Part shown: piece by piece, positions 62,781 through 64,000 of the stretch
Numbering within the stretch: position 1 is the stretch's first letter
Layout of the letters: each line of letters starts with the position of its first letter
NCBI RefSeq assembly: GCF_013031355.1
Contig: NZ_WPZO01000002.1
Span: 62,001-126,000, forward strand
Source: Ruegeria arenilitoris
GTDB lineage: Bacteria > Pseudomonadota > Alphaproteobacteria > Rhodobacterales > Rhodobacteraceae
Length of the DNA stretch: 64,000 nt
Reading direction: 5' to 3'
Notes under the pieces: model-generated
The model's input: only the letters and a program-made list of their open reading frames with translations
What the model was told of the DNA's origin: nothing
Databases searched by the model: none
Translations under genes and position numbers: made by a program

Positions 62781-63701
62781 TCACGCTTTGGGGTGCGTGC
62801 GGTTGTAGACTTCCATCAGCCGTGCGGTATCGACGGCCGTGTAGGTTTGCGTGGTCGAGAGCGACGCGTGCCCCAGCAGTTCCTGAATGGCGCGTAAGTC
62901 GCCCCCGGCGGACAGAAGATGGGTGGCAAAGCTGTGCCGCAGGGCGTGCGGTGTGGCGGTTGCTGGCAGGCCGAGTTGCATTCGTGCCTTGGCCATTGCG
63001 CCCTGAATGGCCCTTGGGTTCAGCGGGCCGCCACGCACACCGCGGAACAGGGCCTTGTCCTTGTCTTGCGGGTGTGGGCACAGCTTAAGATAGTGATCCA
63101 CCGCCGCGCGGGCAGCTGGCAGGACGGGCACGATCCGCTCTTTGTCGCCTTTGCCGACGATTCGCAGGGTCTCGGGTAGGGGGGCGTTTGCACCGGTCAG
63201 AGACAGTGCCTCGGAGATACGCAACCCGCAGCCGTAAAGCAGCGTGACTACGGCCACATCGCGGGCCGAAACCCAGTCGTTGGTCGATTGCAGCTCGACC
63301 GTTTCGATCATGGCGCGGGCGGCGTCTTCGGTCAGCGGGCGGGGCAGTTTCTTGGTGAACTTGGGCGCGCGGGTCGACAGGACAGCCGTGGGTTCGAACC
63401 CCTCCCGCTCGGACAGCCAGCGGTAGAAGCTTTTGACGGCCGAGAGTTTGCGCGCCAACGACCGCGCCCCCACGCCCGAGGCGCGCTGATCCGCCATCCA
63501 CGCACGCATATCGGATACGGTGATCCGGGCCAACGCCGCTAGTCCCTGACGTTCGCTGTGATGCAGAGTCATGAAGGACAGGAAATCGGTGACATCCCCG
63601 CGGTAGGCGGTCTGTGTGTTCTCGGACCGCCCGGCCAGCGCCCCCAGACTGTCCAGCCAATGCTGTAGCGCATCGCGGCAGGCTGGGGAGATCAGGCTCA
63701 C
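62781..63701 (-). CDS. xerC: Tyrosine recombinase XerC
   Basis: XerC resolves chromosome dimers at dif with XerD. The 306 residues contain an N-terminal SAM-like DNA-binding domain and the catalytic set Arg161, Lys184, His252, Arg255, His278 and Tyr287 (CGLRISEAL; KGDKERI; HALRHSFATH; GHASLSTTQTYTAVD). Start is GTG 63701, overlapping the DUF484 stop as GTGA. DUF484-xerC pairing is standard. Confidence 0.95.
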   Translation of the reverse strand: MSLISPACRDALQHWLDSLGALAGRSENTQTAYRGDVTDFLSFMTLHHSERQGLAALARITVSDMRAWMADQRASGVGARSLARKLSAVKSFYRWLSEREGFEPTAVLSTRAPKFTKKLPRPLTEDAARAMIETVELQSTNDWVSARDVAVVTLLYGCGLRISEALSLTGANAPLPETLRIVGKGDKERIVPVLPAARAAVDHYLKLCPHPQDKDKALFRGVRGGPLNPRAIQGAMAKARMQLGLPATATPHALRHSFATHLLSAGGDLRAIQELLGHASLSTTQTYTAVDTARLMEVYNRTHPKA

Positions 63702-64000
63702 GACAGCCAGTGGCGCATCGAGCGTTCGAACACGCCAGCAAAGAAGGACAGCAGATCGGTGCCCAGTTGCGGGGTGAAGTGGTTGGCGTCCTTGGCCCCC
63801 ATAACGATCATGCCGGGCAGGCGGCCTTCGCCCAGATTCAGCCTCAGGCAGGCCTCGGACCGAAGCTGACTGGCCATGGTGCCGAACACCCGGGGGTTGG
63901 CATGGGCAATTGGGCGCAGGACAACTTGCCGTGCGGGACCGCCACGGTCCTGGCTGAGATAGGCATCGACGGCACCCGGTTCGACGACGGTCAGCACACC
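63698..64000 (-). CDS. DUF484 family protein, C-terminal part
   Basis: The gene runs off the window, leaving the last 100 codons. The visible part (VVLRPIAHANPRVFGTMASQLRSEACLRLNLGEGRLPGMIVMGAKDANHFTPQLGTDLLSFFAGVFERSM) is GAF-like, the expected end of DUF484 proteins. It shares a four-base overlap with xerC. The beginning cannot be seen. Confidence 0.88.
   Translation of the reverse strand, partial: GVLTVVEPGAVDAYLSQDRGGPARQVVLRPIAHANPRVFGTMASQLRSEACLRLNLGEGRLPGMIVMGAKDANHFTPQLGTDLLSFFAGVFERSMRHWLS

Noticed and set aside
1..64000. CRISPR arrays, rRNA genes, insertion sequences and prophage genes
   Set aside because: No direct-repeat arrays, no 16S or 23S segments, no transposase-like or phage structural reading frames were found on either strand. 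xerC at 62.8-63.7 kb is the housekeeping recombinase, not an integrase.

Overview
The window reads as chromosomal DNA of a Roseobacter-group alphaproteobacterium (Rhodobacteraceae). The reasons are high GC, a metK leader matching the small SAM/SAH riboswitch known from Rhodobacterales, phosphatidylcholine synthase, an xerC-DUF484 pair, and the metK-trmB and rplY-pth arrangements of that group. No insertion sequence, rRNA, prophage gene or CRISPR array was seen. I could not run any search, so identities rest on motifs, length and gene order.

Layout. 1-3.9 kb: end of a CorC/HlyC-type protein, lnt, riboswitch-metK, trmB. 3.9-15.3 kb: a membrane protein, then aroA-cmk ... rpsA-ihfB-lapA-trpF-orf-trpB. 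The usually tight cmk-rpsA junction is split by about 3.4 kb carrying a YHS-domain protein, a secreted protein and a flavin-dependent halogenase. 15.3-17.3 kb: an unusual non-coding locus with two abutting tRNA-like RNAs, then a slipin (SPFH) gene. 17.3-25 kb: DUF2237, a serine hydrolase, pth, rplY, an L-lactate dehydrogenase-like enzyme, trpA, a PagL-like protein, ychF and a SnoaL-like protein. 25-32 kb: a LysR regulator and NAD-dependent formate dehydrogenase (fused FdsG-FdsB, then FdsA), followed by a cyclase-thioesterase pair. 32-38 kb: tamA-tamB. 38-46 kb: purine ring catabolism. uraH, puuE-uraD and allA are intact. The urate oxidase gene puuD and an adjacent LysR gene are wrecked, and allE has a frameshift. 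A glyoxylate reductase gene lies nearby. 46-64 kb: thioesterase, DUF1007 plus NicO metal exporter, truA, ycjX-GNAT-ycjF, a VIT1-like protein, an SDR-DoxX fusion, large membrane proteins, ileS, ogt, pcs, xerC and the start of a DUF484 gene.

How they fit. Most of the window is core metabolism and RNA or protein synthesis. The purine block would carry urate through HIU, OHCU and allantoin to ureidoglycolate, glyoxylate and urea, but its first enzyme is dead here. Two places look accessory or undescribed: the halogenase insert, and the tandem tRNA-like/slipin locus. The second is the best candidate for an unusual system, possibly related to RNA-damage or RNA-repair modules.
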